Shown here: positions 30,209 through 39,990 of the stretch, piece after piece
How positions within the stretch are numbered: the stretch's first letter is position 1
How the letters are laid out: each line of letters opens with the position of its first letter
Assembly (NCBI RefSeq): GCF_005311025.1
Contig: NZ_CP031747.1
Span: 3,943,870-4,007,869 of the forward strand
Length of the DNA stretch: 64,000 nt
Direction of reading: 5' to 3'
Origin: Alcaligenes faecalis
GTDB lineage: Bacteria > Pseudomonadota > Gammaproteobacteria > Burkholderiales > Burkholderiaceae_B
The notes under the pieces: model-generated
The model's input: only the letters and a program-made list of their open reading frames with translations
Databases searched by the model: none
What the model was told of the DNA's origin: nothing
Translations under genes and position numbers: made by a program

Positions 30209-31114
30209 TTACGCCTTGGGAGGCGGCACAGGCGGTCCGGGTCGCCACATCTTGATGAAACCTTCCATAGCCATCAAGGAAATGGCAATCCAGATCGGAA
30301 TATAGGTCCACCACTGATTCGCGCTCATGGGCTCGTCCAGCAGCAAATACGCCACCCAGAACAAGAGCACCGGCTCCACATAGCCCAGAATGCCAAACAA
30401 GGCCAAAGGCAACTGACGACTGGCAGACAGATAGCTGACCAACGCAACCGAGCTGATCAGGCCCAGAACCGGGACCTGCCAGATCAAGCGAGGCTGATCC
30501 GCGAACAGGCCCCACATCTGCGTGTCTTGAACAAAGAGCAGCCAGCAAGCTGGCAGGAACAAGAAGCTCAGATCAAACCAGAGTGAAGCCAGCGAGCCAA
30601 GACGCAGATAACGGCGCAGCATGAAATAAGGTGGATAACCCACAACCACCACCGCTGTCGCCCAGGAGACGCTCCCTACGCGGAACAGCTCGTGCAGCAC
30701 ACCCACGCCGGCCAATGCCACAGCAATCCACTGAATGGTGCTCAATCTGTCTTTGTAGATCACCCGCCCTACCAGCACCATCATCAGCGGCAAGAGGAAG
30801 TAGCCCAGGGACACGTCCAGCGCCATCTGGTGCAAAGGCGCCCAGACAAAAATCCAGAGCTGTACCCCGACCAGGGCTGCAGCCAGCAAGAGCAAGGCAA
30901 AATAGCGCCAATTCCCGGGCCAGTGACGCAATACCCAACGCACTTCCCGCCAGCGCCGTGCCCGAGTGATCACCAAAGCCAAAGCAGGCAGCCCCAGCAC
31001 AATACGCCAGGCAAAAACCTGCTCGCCACTAAGTGGCTGCAAGACGGTGGCGTAGTAGTAAAGGCAGGCAAATAAAGCGGAGGCCAGGACCGACAGCAAA
31101 ACACCTTGCTTCAT
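30209..31114 (-). CDS. rarD: RarD-type EamA transporter
   Basis: 301-residue inner-membrane protein with about ten helices. The start MKQGVLLSVLASALFACLYYYATVLQPLSGEQVFAWRIVLGLPAL is typical of RarD, the branch of the DMT superfamily named for chloramphenicol sensitivity in E. coli. The C-terminal GILGYVEPVLLFWVAYLLLDEPM is also typical. The natural substrate is unknown. Its start overlaps the PIN gene stop by 4 nt (ATGA), so it is the last gene of the recO-side operon. Confidence 0.85.
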   Translation of the reverse strand: MKQGVLLSVLASALFACLYYYATVLQPLSGEQVFAWRIVLGLPALALVITRARRWREVRWVLRHWPGNWRYFALLLLAAALVGVQLWIFVWAPLHQMALDVSLGYFLLPLMMVLVGRVIYKDRLSTIQWIAVALAGVGVLHELFRVGSVSWATAVVVVGYPPYFMLRRYLRLGSLASLWFDLSFLFLPACWLLFVQDTQMWGLFADQPRLIWQVPVLGLISSVALVSYLSASRQLPLALFGILGYVEPVLLFWVAYLLLDEPMSANQWWTYIPIWIAISLMAMEGFIKMWRPGPPVPPPKA

Positions 31115-31716
31115 GAGTGCGCCTCGTCCATTTTCTGACGCCGCAAATAAGCCTGCCCCACACTGAACAAACGATCACGCTTTAACAAGGTATGCGTATC
31201 CAGTGCCTGCGCTTCGGGCGTCAGCATCAAAGCGGGCAAACCATCCAGCAAACGCTGCATCAAATCCGGGTGCGCGGCCATGTACAAACTCAAAAGCTGA
31301 TCCGGCTCCCACAAGCTGATCCCCAGGCGACGCAGCTCGGAACGATTAAAGTCTTTCAGATTACGGGTCAAGATGCCGACCGGCTGATCGGGATAACGCT
31401 GCTGTGCCAAACGGGCAGTGGCGATCACATGCCAGTCCTTGGCATCGGAGTAGCGTAAGTCCTTCTTGAACTCGCTGCTATCGCCTAAATCGGCTTCGGG
31501 GTAACGCTGTTGCAGCGCTTCCCACTGCTCCTCGATAGAGGTGGGCATGACTTTCCACAACCTGCCCGCATTACGCCGCCATTCGTCCCCGATCACCGGA
31601 CTCCAGACAGGCTTGAACAACTGCTCGTCAGCCAGGGCCAGGAGCAAGCGGCGCAGTACGTTGGAGATCAGTACGCAGGTATCCAGAACCAGCACGGAAG
31701 GAAGGGAGACGGCCAT
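31111..31716 (-). CDS. PIN-domain protein, 201 aa, no adjacent antitoxin
   Basis: PIN-fold nuclease-like protein. The four acidic positions are visible: first Asp in VLVLDTCVLISN (about residue 11), Glu in IGDEWRRN (about 45), Asp in SDAKDWHVIATA (about 93) and a final acidic site in LTRNLKDFN (about 120). The core occupies about residues 7-140 and resembles the PIN_3 type; an extra C-terminal helical region (about 140-201) is unlike short VapC toxins. No small antitoxin gene is adjacent: recO ends 1 nt upstream and rarD overlaps downstream. It may be a housekeeping or solitary RNase. Confidence 0.75.
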   Translation of the reverse strand: MAVSLPSVLVLDTCVLISNVLRRLLLALADEQLFKPVWSPVIGDEWRRNAGRLWKVMPTSIEEQWEALQQRYPEADLGDSSEFKKDLRYSDAKDWHVIATARLAQQRYPDQPVGILTRNLKDFNRSELRRLGISLWEPDQLLSLYMAAHPDLMQRLLDGLPALMLTPEAQALDTHTLLKRDRLFSVGQAYLRRQKMDEAHS

Positions 31717-31717
31717 A

Positions 31718-32308
31718 TCAATAGCGTTGCAGCTGCATGAGAACAGAGCGGGTATGCAAGGGGCGACCCAGCAAGCTGTTCAGGCGTTCGCGCAAGCGTA
31801 TGCGCAACTCTGGCTCGCCGACAGGGTCGTCAAAGTCCGGCGTGGCTTCATCAAAGCCATAGCCGGTTTCGGTCAGCAGCACCCACTCAAAGCGCCGCAA
31901 GGCCCCCGCCACGGGTGGACGAGGAATCTGTGCCAAGTGCACCAGAGCCTCTTCGTAGGCATCGAACAAAACAGGATGTGGGTCTTCACGCGGCAACAAA
32001 CGAATCAACAATTCGTTCATGTACCAGGCCGACATCAGAGCACGACCTTTCAAGGGGCGAATCCCGGCGCAGTCCGCCCGTGTCAGCGTTTTGACTTCAT
32101 TTTTGCCCGACCAGGCCAATAACAAAGGCTGAAACACAGACAAAGCAGGCCGCAAAATGGAATGCGGCCTTTTGGCGCCTTTTGCAACCAGGGGCACCAG
32201 CCCGTGGTTACGTGTAAAGGCATGACAGATCAGGGACGTTTCACGCCAGGCACTGGTGTGCAGGATATAGCCCGCTTCGTCCTGAAAGCGATGACGGGGA
32301 TTACTCAT
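31718..32308 (-). CDS. recO: DNA repair protein RecO, short form
   Basis: 196-residue recombination mediator that helps RecR load RecA on SSB-coated single strands. The N-terminal OB fold includes GYILHTSAWRETSLICHAFTRNHGLVPLVAKGAKRP (about 13-48), with the family RE.S..V/I pattern; the C terminus ends PLHTRSVLMQLQRY. Compared with E. coli RecO (242 aa) the helical middle is shorter by about 45 residues after LTETGYGF. The start at 32308 overlaps the era stop by 8 nt; the frame extends further upstream inside era but the family start is at MSNPRHRF. Confidence 0.88.
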   Translation of the reverse strand: MSNPRHRFQDEAGYILHTSAWRETSLICHAFTRNHGLVPLVAKGAKRPHSILRPALSVFQPLLLAWSGKNEVKTLTRADCAGIRPLKGRALMSAWYMNELLIRLLPREDPHPVLFDAYEEALVHLAQIPRPPVAGALRRFEWVLLTETGYGFDEATPDFDDPVGEPELRIRLRERLNSLLGRPLHTRSVLMQLQRY

Positions 32309-33191
32309 ACCCCAGGTCGCGCAGGACCGCTTCACGATCGGACCAGCCCTTGCGCACCTTGATGTACACATCCAGGAACACGGGCTTGTCGATCAGCTTG
32401 GCAATATCTTGGCGAGCCTCGGTTGCAATGCGCTTCATGTGCATGCCACCCGCTCCCAACAGAATCGGACGGTGGCTTTCGCGTTCTACGACCACGCAGG
32501 CCGAAATACGCGCGCCCTGCTCGTTCTCGTCCCATTGTTCGATAACCACGGTACACCCGTACGGCAGCTCGTCACCCACCAGGCGGAAGATCTTCTCGCG
32601 CAGCAGCTCCGAGGTAATGAAGCGCACCGAGCGGTCGGTAATGGTGTCAGCGTCAAACATGGCCTCACCTTCAGGCAGGCGGGAGGCGATCTCGTTCAGC
32701 AAAGGGTCCAGTTGCAGGCGCTTGGCAGCACTGACCGGAATCACGGCGCCGTACTCGAACTCCTGCGACAGGCGGGCGATATAAGGCAGCAAGTCATTCT
32801 TGCTTTTCAAGGCATCAACCTTGTTGATGACCAGAATGGTCTTGCCGCCTTTAGGCAGCATGGGCAGCAATTCGGCGTCCGAAGCGGACCACTTGCCGGC
32901 TTCAACCACATGCACCACCACGTCCACATCGGCCAGAGCCTGGGTCACGACGCGGTTCATCATGCGGTTCATGGCCCCGCCGTGCTTGGTCTGAAAACCG
33001 GGGGTGTCCACAAACACCATTTGATCGTGATCACGCGTCAGCACACTGTTGATGCGGTGACGCGTGGTCTGCGCCTTGCGCGACACGATCGAAATCTTGC
33101 TGCCGATCAGGGCATTGGCCAGCGTGGACTTGCCGACATTCGGTCGTCCAACAATAGCCACGAAGCCGCAGCGAAAAGGGGTCTCTGTCAT
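32301..33191 (-). CDS. era: GTPase Era
   Basis: 296-residue essential GTPase that binds the 3' end of 16S rRNA in 30S maturation. The G domain has G1 GRPNVGKST (about 15-23), G3 DTPGF (about 63-67) and G4 NKVD (about 125-128). The C-terminal KH domain contains [35 protein letters not shown], with the GXXG loop at about 240-250, and ends with the expected [10 protein letters not shown]-like segment. It overlaps rnc upstream by 4 nt and recO downstream by 8 nt, consistent with tight translational coupling. Confidence 0.97.
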   Translation of the reverse strand: MTETPFRCGFVAIVGRPNVGKSTLANALIGSKISIVSRKAQTTRHRINSVLTRDHDQMVFVDTPGFQTKHGGAMNRMMNRVVTQALADVDVVVHVVEAGKWSASDAELLPMLPKGGKTILVINKVDALKSKNDLLPYIARLSQEFEYGAVIPVSAAKRLQLDPLLNEIASRLPEGEAMFDADTITDRSVRFITSELLREKIFRLVGDELPYGCTVVIEQWDENEQGARISACVVVERESHRPILLGAGGMHMKRIATEARQDIAKLIDKPVFLDVYIKVRKGWSDREAVLRDLGYE

Positions 33192-33946
33192 TCTGTTTCC
33201 TGCGACACTGCCACGGGCAATGTCAATTGTGAGGGGCGACGATGGCGACTGGCGCGCGTCGTCTTGGCTGGAAATTCAGCTTCTAAAATAGCAATGGCCT
33301 GCGTCGCGGCGGCTTGTTCAGCCGCACGACGGCTGCTGCCACTGGCACGAACATGGATGTTGAGCTTGGCGATCGTGCATTCGATATCGAAGAGCTGATC
33401 GTGGGCTGCGCCATGGGTGGCCACCACGGTATACACCGGCAAATCCAGCTTGCGACCTTGCAGCAGCTCCTGCAGCAAGGTCTTGGGATCTTTCCCCAAG
33501 GTTTTGGGGTCCACATCTACCAGCATGGGCTCATAGAGCTGGGTGATGACGGTTTGGGCTTGCGTAAAGCCCGCGTCCAGAAAGACAGCGCCAAAAATGG
33601 CTTCCAGCGCGTCTGCCAGAATGGAGGGACGACGGAAACCACCGCTTTTCAGCTCCCCTTCCCCCAGACGCAAATAATCCGACAAACCCAGACGGGTAGC
33701 GATTTCCGCCAGAGCGGCCTGTTTGACCAGATTCGCTCGCAGGCGGGACAGATCGCCTTCATCAATGCGTTGGAAACGGTCGAACAACAAGGCCGCAACC
33801 GTGAAGTTCAAGACCGAATCCCCCAGGAACTCCAGCCGCTCGTTATGGCGAGCGCTGTGGCTACGATGGGTCAAGGCCTGCTCAAGCAGGCCTGTGTCTT
33901 TGAAGGAGTAGCCGATAGCGGCTTCAAGCAAAGCAAGACGTTTCAT
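33188..33946 (-). CDS. rnc: Ribonuclease III
   Basis: 252-residue double-strand-specific endoribonuclease processing rRNA precursors and structured mRNAs. The signature [10 protein letters not shown] (about 37-46) carries catalytic Glu/Asp, with the second pair in [16 protein letters not shown] (about 108-123). The dsRNA-binding domain spans about 150-220 ([12 protein letters not shown]..., ending [18 protein letters not shown]). The C-terminal ~25 residues are a basic extension. It overlaps lepB by 1 nt and era by 4 nt, as in the classical lep-rnc-era operon. Confidence 0.97.
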   Translation of the reverse strand: MKRLALLEAAIGYSFKDTGLLEQALTHRSHSARHNERLEFLGDSVLNFTVAALLFDRFQRIDEGDLSRLRANLVKQAALAEIATRLGLSDYLRLGEGELKSGGFRRPSILADALEAIFGAVFLDAGFTQAQTVITQLYEPMLVDVDPKTLGKDPKTLLQELLQGRKLDLPVYTVVATHGAAHDQLFDIECTIAKLNIHVRASGSSRRAAEQAAATQAIAILEAEFPAKTTRASRHRRPSQLTLPVAVSQETE

Positions 33947-34830
33947 TAATGGAAGCGACCTATACGGCTAAGTTCGCGGAAATTCATCCAGATAAAGAAG
34001 GCGCGTCCCACAATATTCTCATCGGGCACAAAGCCCCAATAACGACTGTCCAGACTATTGTCGCGATTATCTCCCATGACAAAGTAATTACCTTCGGGCA
34101 CCACACAAGAGATACCGTTGGAGAAGTACTCACAGGAGTCGCGGTTGGGGAACGCCACGATAGGCATCAAACCCTGAGGCTGAGTCTTGTTCAGCAAGAT
34201 GTTGTGCTGCACTTTGCCCAGCTCTTCCAGATAGCGCCCAATGTAAGCGGAGCGATCCGGCTCGTAGTAATCGCCACTGCGCACTTGGGTAATGACTTGA
34301 CCATTCACGGACAATACCTTGTCGCGGTACTCCACGCGGTCACCCGGCACACCAACCACACGCTTGATGTAATCCACAGTGGTATCAACGGGATAGCGGA
34401 ACACAATCACATCGCCACGCTCGGGATGGCCCAAAGGCACAACCTTGGTACCACTGACAGGCAGGCGAATGCCGTACTCGTATTTGTTCACCAGAATCAA
34501 ATCGCCATTTTTCAGCGTGGGCAACATGGAGCCCGACGGAATGCGAAAAGGCTCGATGATAAAAGAGCGCAATACAAACACGAACAGAATGACTGGGAAA
34601 AAACTGACGCCATACTCAATCCACCACGGCATGCGGTTGGCCTGGTCATAAGCGTCCTGGCGCAGTTGCTGCAAGTGCTCGGGGTCTTGAGCTGCCGTTT
34701 CCGGTACCGCCTGCATCGCGGCCTGCGCACGCGCCAGACGGCGCGAGCGCAGGGAGAAACGATCCAAAAACCAGATTGCGCCGGTCAGTATCAGCAGTAC
34801 AAACAAAATCAGAGCGAAATCCCAGCTCAT
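33946..34830 (-). CDS. lepB: Signal peptidase I
   Basis: 294-residue inner-membrane serine protease that removes signal peptides from exported proteins. Two transmembrane helices (about 5-22 and 72-90) flank a cytoplasmic loop. The periplasmic catalytic region has the nucleophile in [10 protein letters not shown] (Ser about 101) and the general base in [12 protein letters not shown] (Lys about 156). Further boxes include GDVIVFRYP and the C-terminal [17 protein letters not shown]. It lies 64 nt after lepA on the same strand. Confidence 0.97.
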   Translation of the reverse strand: MSWDFALILFVLLILTGAIWFLDRFSLRSRRLARAQAAMQAVPETAAQDPEHLQQLRQDAYDQANRMPWWIEYGVSFFPVILFVFVLRSFIIEPFRIPSGSMLPTLKNGDLILVNKYEYGIRLPVSGTKVVPLGHPERGDVIVFRYPVDTTVDYIKRVVGVPGDRVEYRDKVLSVNGQVITQVRSGDYYEPDRSAYIGRYLEELGKVQHNILLNKTQPQGLMPIVAFPNRDSCEYFSNGISCVVPEGNYFVMGDNRDNSLDSRYWGFVPDENIVGRAFFIWMNFRELSRIGRFH

Positions 34831-34894
34831 CGGTTTCCTTTAAAGAAATTAAAGCAGTCCTGGCTGTGGTCGGCTTGAGCTGCCGACCAGAGCA

Positions 34895-36688
34895 TTACTT
34901 ATCCTCGACCTGCAAAATTGCCAAAAAGGCTTCCTGCGGAATTTCCACGTTCCCAACTTGCTTCATCCGCTTCTTACCGGCTTTTTGCTTCTCAAGCAGC
35001 TTTTTCTTACGAGAAATATCGCCGCCATAACACTTGGCCAGCACGTTCTTGCGCAATGCCTTGACGTTTTCGCGAGAAATAACTTCGGCGCCAATGGCAG
35101 CCTGAATCGCAATATCAAACATCTGCCGCGGAATCAGAGAGCGCATCTTGGCGACCACTTCGCGTCCACGGTAACGGGCGTTGCTACGGTGCACAATCAT
35201 GGACAGGGCATCAACCCGGTCGCCGTTGATCAGGATATCAACCTTGACCACATCGGCCGAACGGTATTCCTTGAACTCGTAGTCCATGGAAGCGTAGCCG
35301 CGCGATACCGATTTGAGTCGGTCAAAGAAGTCCAGCACGATCTCGGCCAGAGGCATCTCATAGACCAGGTTCACCTGACGGCCATGATAGGTCATATTTA
35401 ACTGCAAACCGCGCTTGGCTGTACACAGGGTCATGACCGGGCCCACGTATTCCTGCGGCATTAGCAGCGAAACCACAACAATAGGCTCGCGTACGTCTTC
35501 GATATGGGACACTTCCGGCATGCGGGAAGGGCTTTCAATCATCAAGACTTCGCCGTCACGACGCTCGACCTCGTACACCACCGACGGCGCGGTGGTGATG
35601 ATATCCATGTCGAATTCGCGCTCCAGACGCTCCTGGACGATTTCCATATGAAGCAGGCCCAGGAAACCGCAACGGAAACCGAAGCCCAGCGCCTGAGACA
35701 CTTCGGGCTCAAACATCAGGGAGGAATCGTTCAGCTTGAGCTTTTCCAGGGAATCGCGCAGTTGATCGTACTCGCTGCTCTCCACCGGGTACAAACCGGC
35801 AAACACCTGAGGCTTCACTTCCTTGAAGCCCGGCAAGGCTTTTTCAGCCGGTTTGCCGGCCAAAGTGATGGTGTCACCAACCTTGGCGTGTTCCAGCTCT
35901 TTAATGCCGGCAATAATGAAACCCACCTCGCCTGCAGACAGATGAGGACGGTTTTCAGACTTGGGGGTAAAGACACCGATATGCTCGACCAGGTGCGTCG
36001 CACGGGTGGCCATCAGCAGAATTTTTTCCTTGGGCTTGAGCACACCGTTGACGATGCGCACCAGCATGACCACGCCCACGTAGTTGTCAAACCAAGAGTC
36101 AATGATCAGGGCTTGCAAGGGAGCAGTCGGATCACCCACTGGCGGCGGAACACGCGCCACGATGGTTTCCAGAATCTCGTCGATACCCAGGCCGGTTTTC
36201 GCACTGGCGGCAATTGCGTCACTGGCATCAATGCCAATCACGTCTTCCACTTCCTGGCGAGCTGCATCCGGGTCAGCCGAAGGCAAGTCCATTTTGTTGA
36301 GCACTGGAATCACTTCCACGCCCTGATCCAAAGCGGTATAGCAGTTGGCTACAGTCTGCGCTTCCACACCTTGGGAAGCGTCCACGACCAGCAAGGCACC
36401 TTCACAGGCCGACAAGGAACGGCTGACTTCATAGGAGAAGTCAACGTGGCCGGGGGTGTCGATCAGGTTCAGGTTGTATACCTTGCCATCCTGAGCCTTG
36501 TAGTGCAAAGCGGCGGTCTGGGCCTTAATCGTGATGCCACGCTCTTTCTCGATGTCCATCGAATCCAGAACCTGGGTCGACATCTCGCGGTCGGCCAGGC
36601 CACCACAGCGTTGGATCAGGCGGTCAGCCAAGGTCGATTTGCCATGATCGATGTGGGCAATAATAGAGAAATTGCGGATGTGATCCAT
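34895..36688 (-). CDS. lepA: Elongation factor 4 (LepA)
   Basis: 597-residue ribosome-associated GTPase that back-translocates stalled ribosomes or aids initiation. It starts [23 protein letters not shown] (G1 at about 13-20), with RGITIKAQ (G2), DTPGHVDF (G3) and NKMDLP (G4). Domains II, III and V follow and the LepA-specific C-terminal domain ends with [15 protein letters not shown] (about 570-585). The frame is open 23 codons upstream but the ATG at 36688 gives the family N terminus and length. Confidence 0.97.
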   Translation of the reverse strand: MDHIRNFSIIAHIDHGKSTLADRLIQRCGGLADREMSTQVLDSMDIEKERGITIKAQTAALHYKAQDGKVYNLNLIDTPGHVDFSYEVSRSLSACEGALLVVDASQGVEAQTVANCYTALDQGVEVIPVLNKMDLPSADPDAARQEVEDVIGIDASDAIAASAKTGLGIDEILETIVARVPPPVGDPTAPLQALIIDSWFDNYVGVVMLVRIVNGVLKPKEKILLMATRATHLVEHIGVFTPKSENRPHLSAGEVGFIIAGIKELEHAKVGDTITLAGKPAEKALPGFKEVKPQVFAGLYPVESSEYDQLRDSLEKLKLNDSSLMFEPEVSQALGFGFRCGFLGLLHMEIVQERLEREFDMDIITTAPSVVYEVERRDGEVLMIESPSRMPEVSHIEDVREPIVVVSLLMPQEYVGPVMTLCTAKRGLQLNMTYHGRQVNLVYEMPLAEIVLDFFDRLKSVSRGYASMDYEFKEYRSADVVKVDILINGDRVDALSMIVHRSNARYRGREVVAKMRSLIPRQMFDIAIQAAIGAEVISRENVKALRKNVLAKCYGGDISRKKKLLEKQKAGKKRMKQVGNVEIPQEAFLAILQVEDK

Positions 36689-36745
36689 AAACCCGTTAAT
36701 AAACAAAGAAAATGTTGAGGCGCAATGCCAGAGAGACGGCACAAG

Positions 36746-36772
36746 AAAGGGGCGCACATGACGCCCCTTTTC
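36746..36772 (-). other. GC-rich hairpin in the lepA leader
   Basis: AAAGGGGCG / CGCCCCTTT stem with a 7-nt loop, about 60 nt upstream of the lepA start. It resembles a terminator but the T run on the minus strand is short, so it might be an attenuator or a stability hairpin. A smaller stem, CCCGTC / GACGGG, lies at 36797-36814. Confidence 0.5.
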
Positions 36773-36871
36773 AGTCCACGCGCCGAAAACGCAAGACCCG
36801 TCCTGTCAGACGGGCGCACGTGGAGCCAGTATCCATTCGGGGCAAACTGCCCCCGCGAATAGCGGCGGAAA

Positions 36872-36894
36872 AACTCCGGCCCCTGGCCGGAGTT
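36872..36894 (-). terminator. Terminator after degP
   Basis: Perfect 10-bp stem AACTCCGGCC / GGCCGGAGTT with a 3-nt loop and a T run on the minus strand, about 38 nt after the degP stop. It separates the rpoE-degP unit from lepA. Confidence 0.85.
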
Positions 36895-36931
36895 CATCAA
36901 TGACTACCATTTTAGCCGTTTTACAGAATTT

Positions 36932-38440
36932 TTATTTCGATGGCGTAATCAAAACCCATTGCGACTGCCCTGCACGCAGGACCAGCAAGGCTGCTGCTTT
37001 GGATTTATCCAAGGAAGCCACCATTTTAGCGTATTGATCCGGCGTCCCTACGTCTTTATCGTTGACACGCAAAATCAGGTCACCAGGCTGCAGACCGGCT
37101 TCGCTGGCAGGGGCCGTGGCCTCTGTTACCTGAACCGCACTTTCAACGCCCAAACGCTTCAGATCAGCAGCAGGAACTGCCGTCACTTTCAAGCCAAAGG
37201 CATCGGCCGTGCTGGCAGCAGAACTGTCTTTCTCGTCCTTGGCGGCAGCAGTTGGGCTGCTGGAAGGCATTTCTTCGACATCAATCTTGATGGTCTGCAA
37301 CTTGCCCTTGCGCCAGATTTCCAGTGTGGAGCTTTGACCTGGTTTGGTGCTTCCCACAATACGGGGCAAGTCTGTCATTTGATCAATGGTGCGACCGTTG
37401 AACTTCAGGATCACGTCGCCAGACTGAATACCGGCCTTGGCGGCAGGACCGCCCTCTTCCACGCTGCTGACCAAGGCTCCCTTGCTGTCTTTCAGACCCA
37501 GTGCGGTAGCGACATCATCGGCTACCGGAGTGATCTGCACACCGATACGACCGCGAGTCACCTTGCCGTCAGACTTGAGCTGCTCGACCACATTCATGGC
37601 TTCGTCGATAGGAATGGCCAGGGAAATACCCATGAAGCCACCGCTACGCGAAATGATCTGGGAGTTCACACCCACTACTTCACCATTCAGGTTGATCAGC
37701 GGACCACCGGAGTTACCAGGGTTCACAGCCACGTCGGTCTGAATGAAAGGCAGGTAATCGCCGGTTTCACGGTTGATGGCGCTGACAATCCCGGAAGTCA
37801 CGGTGGATTCCAGACCGAAGGGCGAGCCAATAGCCAGAACCCACTGTCCTTTCTTGAGCTGCTTGGAATCACCGATCACCATGGGCTTCAGGTCTTTGGC
37901 TTCGATCTTGATCAGGGCCACGTCGGTGCGCTCGTCCGTCCCGATGATCTTGGCTGGATATTCCTTGCCGTTGCTCAGCGTGACGAAAATGCCATTGGAG
38001 TCGGCCACCACATGGTTATTGGTCAGGATGTAGCCGTCAGCAGAGATGATGAAACCCGAACCCACACCACGTGGCACTGTGCGCTCTTGAGGCTGCTGGC
38101 CTTCATTGCCACCGCCACGAGGGCGCTGCGGCGCCATGCCGGGCGGCATGAAATCGGGCCCAAAGAACCAGCGGAACATATCATAAGGATCCGAGCCCGG
38201 ACCCATGGCGGGGGAGCGCACCCGGACGGCCTCGGTGGTACGGATATTGACTACTCCATCCTCGGTCTTGGCAACAACGCCAGTAAAGTCAGGCAGCCCC
38301 AGCGTCGTGCTCTGGACTTGCTCGGTTGTCGTGACAGGCTGAGCCTGCGCGTAGGCCATAGGCGCACCCGCCGCCAGCATCACGGCCGCCGTCAAGGCCG
38401 AGAGAACAGGAATACGCATTTTTTGACTCGATTTTTCCAT
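36932..38440 (-). CDS. degP: Periplasmic serine protease DegP/MucD
   Basis: 502-residue HtrA-family protease and chaperone that clears misfolded envelope proteins. A signal peptide (about 1-30, ending AYA-QA) precedes the trypsin-like domain with catalytic His in LTNNHVV (about 142), Asp in ERTDVALIK (about 172) and Ser in NPGNSGGPL (about 246). Two PDZ domains follow (about 290-390 and 405-500). A glycine/proline/glutamine-rich loop lies near residues 95-118. It ends the rpoE-rseA-rseB-degP cluster, so sigma-E control is expected. ATG 38440 follows AGGAG. Confidence 0.95.
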   Translation of the reverse strand: MEKSSQKMRIPVLSALTAAVMLAAGAPMAYAQAQPVTTTEQVQSTTLGLPDFTGVVAKTEDGVVNIRTTEAVRVRSPAMGPGSDPYDMFRWFFGPDFMPPGMAPQRPRGGGNEGQQPQERTVPRGVGSGFIISADGYILTNNHVVADSNGIFVTLSNGKEYPAKIIGTDERTDVALIKIEAKDLKPMVIGDSKQLKKGQWVLAIGSPFGLESTVTSGIVSAINRETGDYLPFIQTDVAVNPGNSGGPLINLNGEVVGVNSQIISRSGGFMGISLAIPIDEAMNVVEQLKSDGKVTRGRIGVQITPVADDVATALGLKDSKGALVSSVEEGGPAAKAGIQSGDVILKFNGRTIDQMTDLPRIVGSTKPGQSSTLEIWRKGKLQTIKIDVEEMPSSSPTAAAKDEKDSSAASTADAFGLKVTAVPAADLKRLGVESAVQVTEATAPASEAGLQPGDLILRVNDKDVGTPDQYAKMVASLDKSKAAALLVLRAGQSQWVLITPSK

Positions 38441-38464
38441 TCAAAGACTCCTGGTGGACGATAG

Positions 38465-39490
38465 TCAATGTGTCCGGGATAGAGGGGTGAACTGGGTACC
38501 TTCCAGCAAGGCGCGCAAGGTCTGTACAGGTACGGCACCCGTGCTGGTCAAAACATAATCATTAATGCGACTGCGGTACATATTCATGGAGCCACGGTGA
38601 AAGGCACCCAGGCTGTTTTCTTCTGCTTCAGGGGTCCCTACCTTCTCCAGAAACACGGAAATGGCAGCCAGACCATCAGACAACATCAAATGGGTAACCT
38701 GACGCCCCGCACGCATGGGCCGGAGCATTTCGGACCGTAAGGTAAAACCGGCAGGCATGGCCAGATGCCAACCCAGCTCGTTCAAATCTATTTTTCGTAC
38801 TTCGGGTTCGACCACTTCCCACTTGCTGGGGTTCCAACTGGTACGCAGTTCCTGCAAATCCACCTGCTCGCCAAAGGCAACAGAGGCAAAAGCGATCTGA
38901 TCCACTACCTCTTGTTGTGGGTCCAGAGTCTGCATTTTCAATAGCAAATGATGATCGGTATCGGCACACACGCGGTAGCCGTAACGCTGATCATCCTTGG
39001 GAACCAGCTCGATCAGGTCGCAAGGGCGACCGGCCACGCGCTCGCGCGATGGCAAGCGGCGCATATCGTAAAAATTGGGTAATTGGCTGACATCACCAAC
39101 CAGAAAACTGGGAAAGCGTTCGTTTTCACGACGCTCGATCACCACCATTTTCTTTTCGGGAATCAGGCATTGGGTGACTTCGTTCTGACGCAGAAACTCG
39201 CGCGGCTCGCCGTCCAGAATCTCCAGACGCTCGCGCTCGCCGGTACCATCAATAATGTGGACCAGTTTCATGGACTGGCTGGCCTGATCCTGGGTGTAAA
39301 TAATGACCCCGGAATAATCCAGGTCACGCGCCGCTTTATGGACTTTCTGCAACCAGGGCAGATCCAGGGGCTCCAGCCCGCTGGCATCCTGAGCCAGTAC
39401 AGGTGTGCACAGCACCGCCAGAGAAAGGGCAAACAAGCCCTTATAGAGACGCGCCAAGCCCATCTGCGACGGCATACGTACAGACCTCAT
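38465..39490 (-). CDS. rseB: Sigma-E factor regulatory protein RseB/MucB
   Basis: 341-residue periplasmic protein that binds RseA and protects it from DegS cleavage, and senses mislocalised lipopolysaccharide or lipoproteins. A signal peptide (hydrophobic core LFALSLAVLCTPVLA, cleavage near VLAQ at about 33) precedes a LolA/LolB-like N-terminal domain (LDYSGVIIYTQ through about 220) and a smaller C-terminal domain (LGWHLAMPAGFTL onward). Its start overlaps the rseA stop as ATGA, indicating coupled translation. Confidence 0.93.
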   Translation of the reverse strand: MRSVRMPSQMGLARLYKGLFALSLAVLCTPVLAQDASGLEPLDLPWLQKVHKAARDLDYSGVIIYTQDQASQSMKLVHIIDGTGERERLEILDGEPREFLRQNEVTQCLIPEKKMVVIERRENERFPSFLVGDVSQLPNFYDMRRLPSRERVAGRPCDLIELVPKDDQRYGYRVCADTDHHLLLKMQTLDPQQEVVDQIAFASVAFGEQVDLQELRTSWNPSKWEVVEPEVRKIDLNELGWHLAMPAGFTLRSEMLRPMRAGRQVTHLMLSDGLAAISVFLEKVGTPEAEENSLGAFHRGSMNMYRSRINDYVLTSTGAVPVQTLRALLEGTQFTPLSRTH

Positions 39491-39984
39491 TGACCCAGGG
39501 CTCCACTTTCAAAGGAAACATGGCGTACCGGACCGGTACCAACAAAGTCGCGGTGCAAATCCGCGTAATCATTCCAGAGCTGATCATCCTGGGCGCTGGC
39601 CACCAGCGTGCCTGGCACGGAGTTCACCCCCATATACGGCAGGCCTACCCACAAGGCGGCAGCCACGGCAGCCACCACGGCCAGGCCGCTGACACCATAG
39701 CGCTGCACCAAGGGTCGTTTCATGGCATTCGGGGCGAGCACGGTAGGCTCTTCGTCAATTGCTTTGGACAGACGCGCGTAAAAGCGATCCGACGTACGGA
39801 TCGCCAGCGCATCGGTACGCATGACGTCACCAATCAAATGGTACGTATCCCAGACTTGACGCCCGTAGGGGGAGTCCAGTTCCTCGGGGCGTATTTCAGC
39901 CTCGCCATCCACCCAGGAAGACACGGCGGCCTCCCAGGCATTGAGTTGATCATCATCGGAATGGGATTTCAGGGCTTGCATCAT
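39487..39984 (-). CDS. rseA: Anti-sigma-E factor RseA
   Basis: 165-residue single-pass inner-membrane anti-sigma factor. The N-terminal cytoplasmic helical domain (about 12-75, LNAWEAAVSSWVDGEAEI.. and YHLIGDVMR) binds RpoE; a transmembrane segment GLAVVAAVAAALWVGL lies at about 100-116 and a short periplasmic tail follows. Three possible starts (TTG 39987, ATG 39984, ATG 39981) crowd the site. The AGGA spacing fits the two ATGs better. It lies 6 nt after rpoE. Confidence 0.92.
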   Translation of the reverse strand: MMQALKSHSDDDQLNAWEAAVSSWVDGEAEIRPEELDSPYGRQVWDTYHLIGDVMRTDALAIRTSDRFYARLSKAIDEEPTVLAPNAMKRPLVQRYGVSGLAVVAAVAAALWVGLPYMGVNSVPGTLVASAQDDQLWNDYADLHRDFVGTGPVRHVSFESGALGQ

Positions 39985-39990
39985 CAATCC

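Noticed and set aside
31111-31716. VapBC-type toxin-antitoxin system at the PIN gene
   Set aside because: The protein is longer than typical VapC and no antitoxin-sized gene is adjacent; it is coupled to recO and rarD instead.
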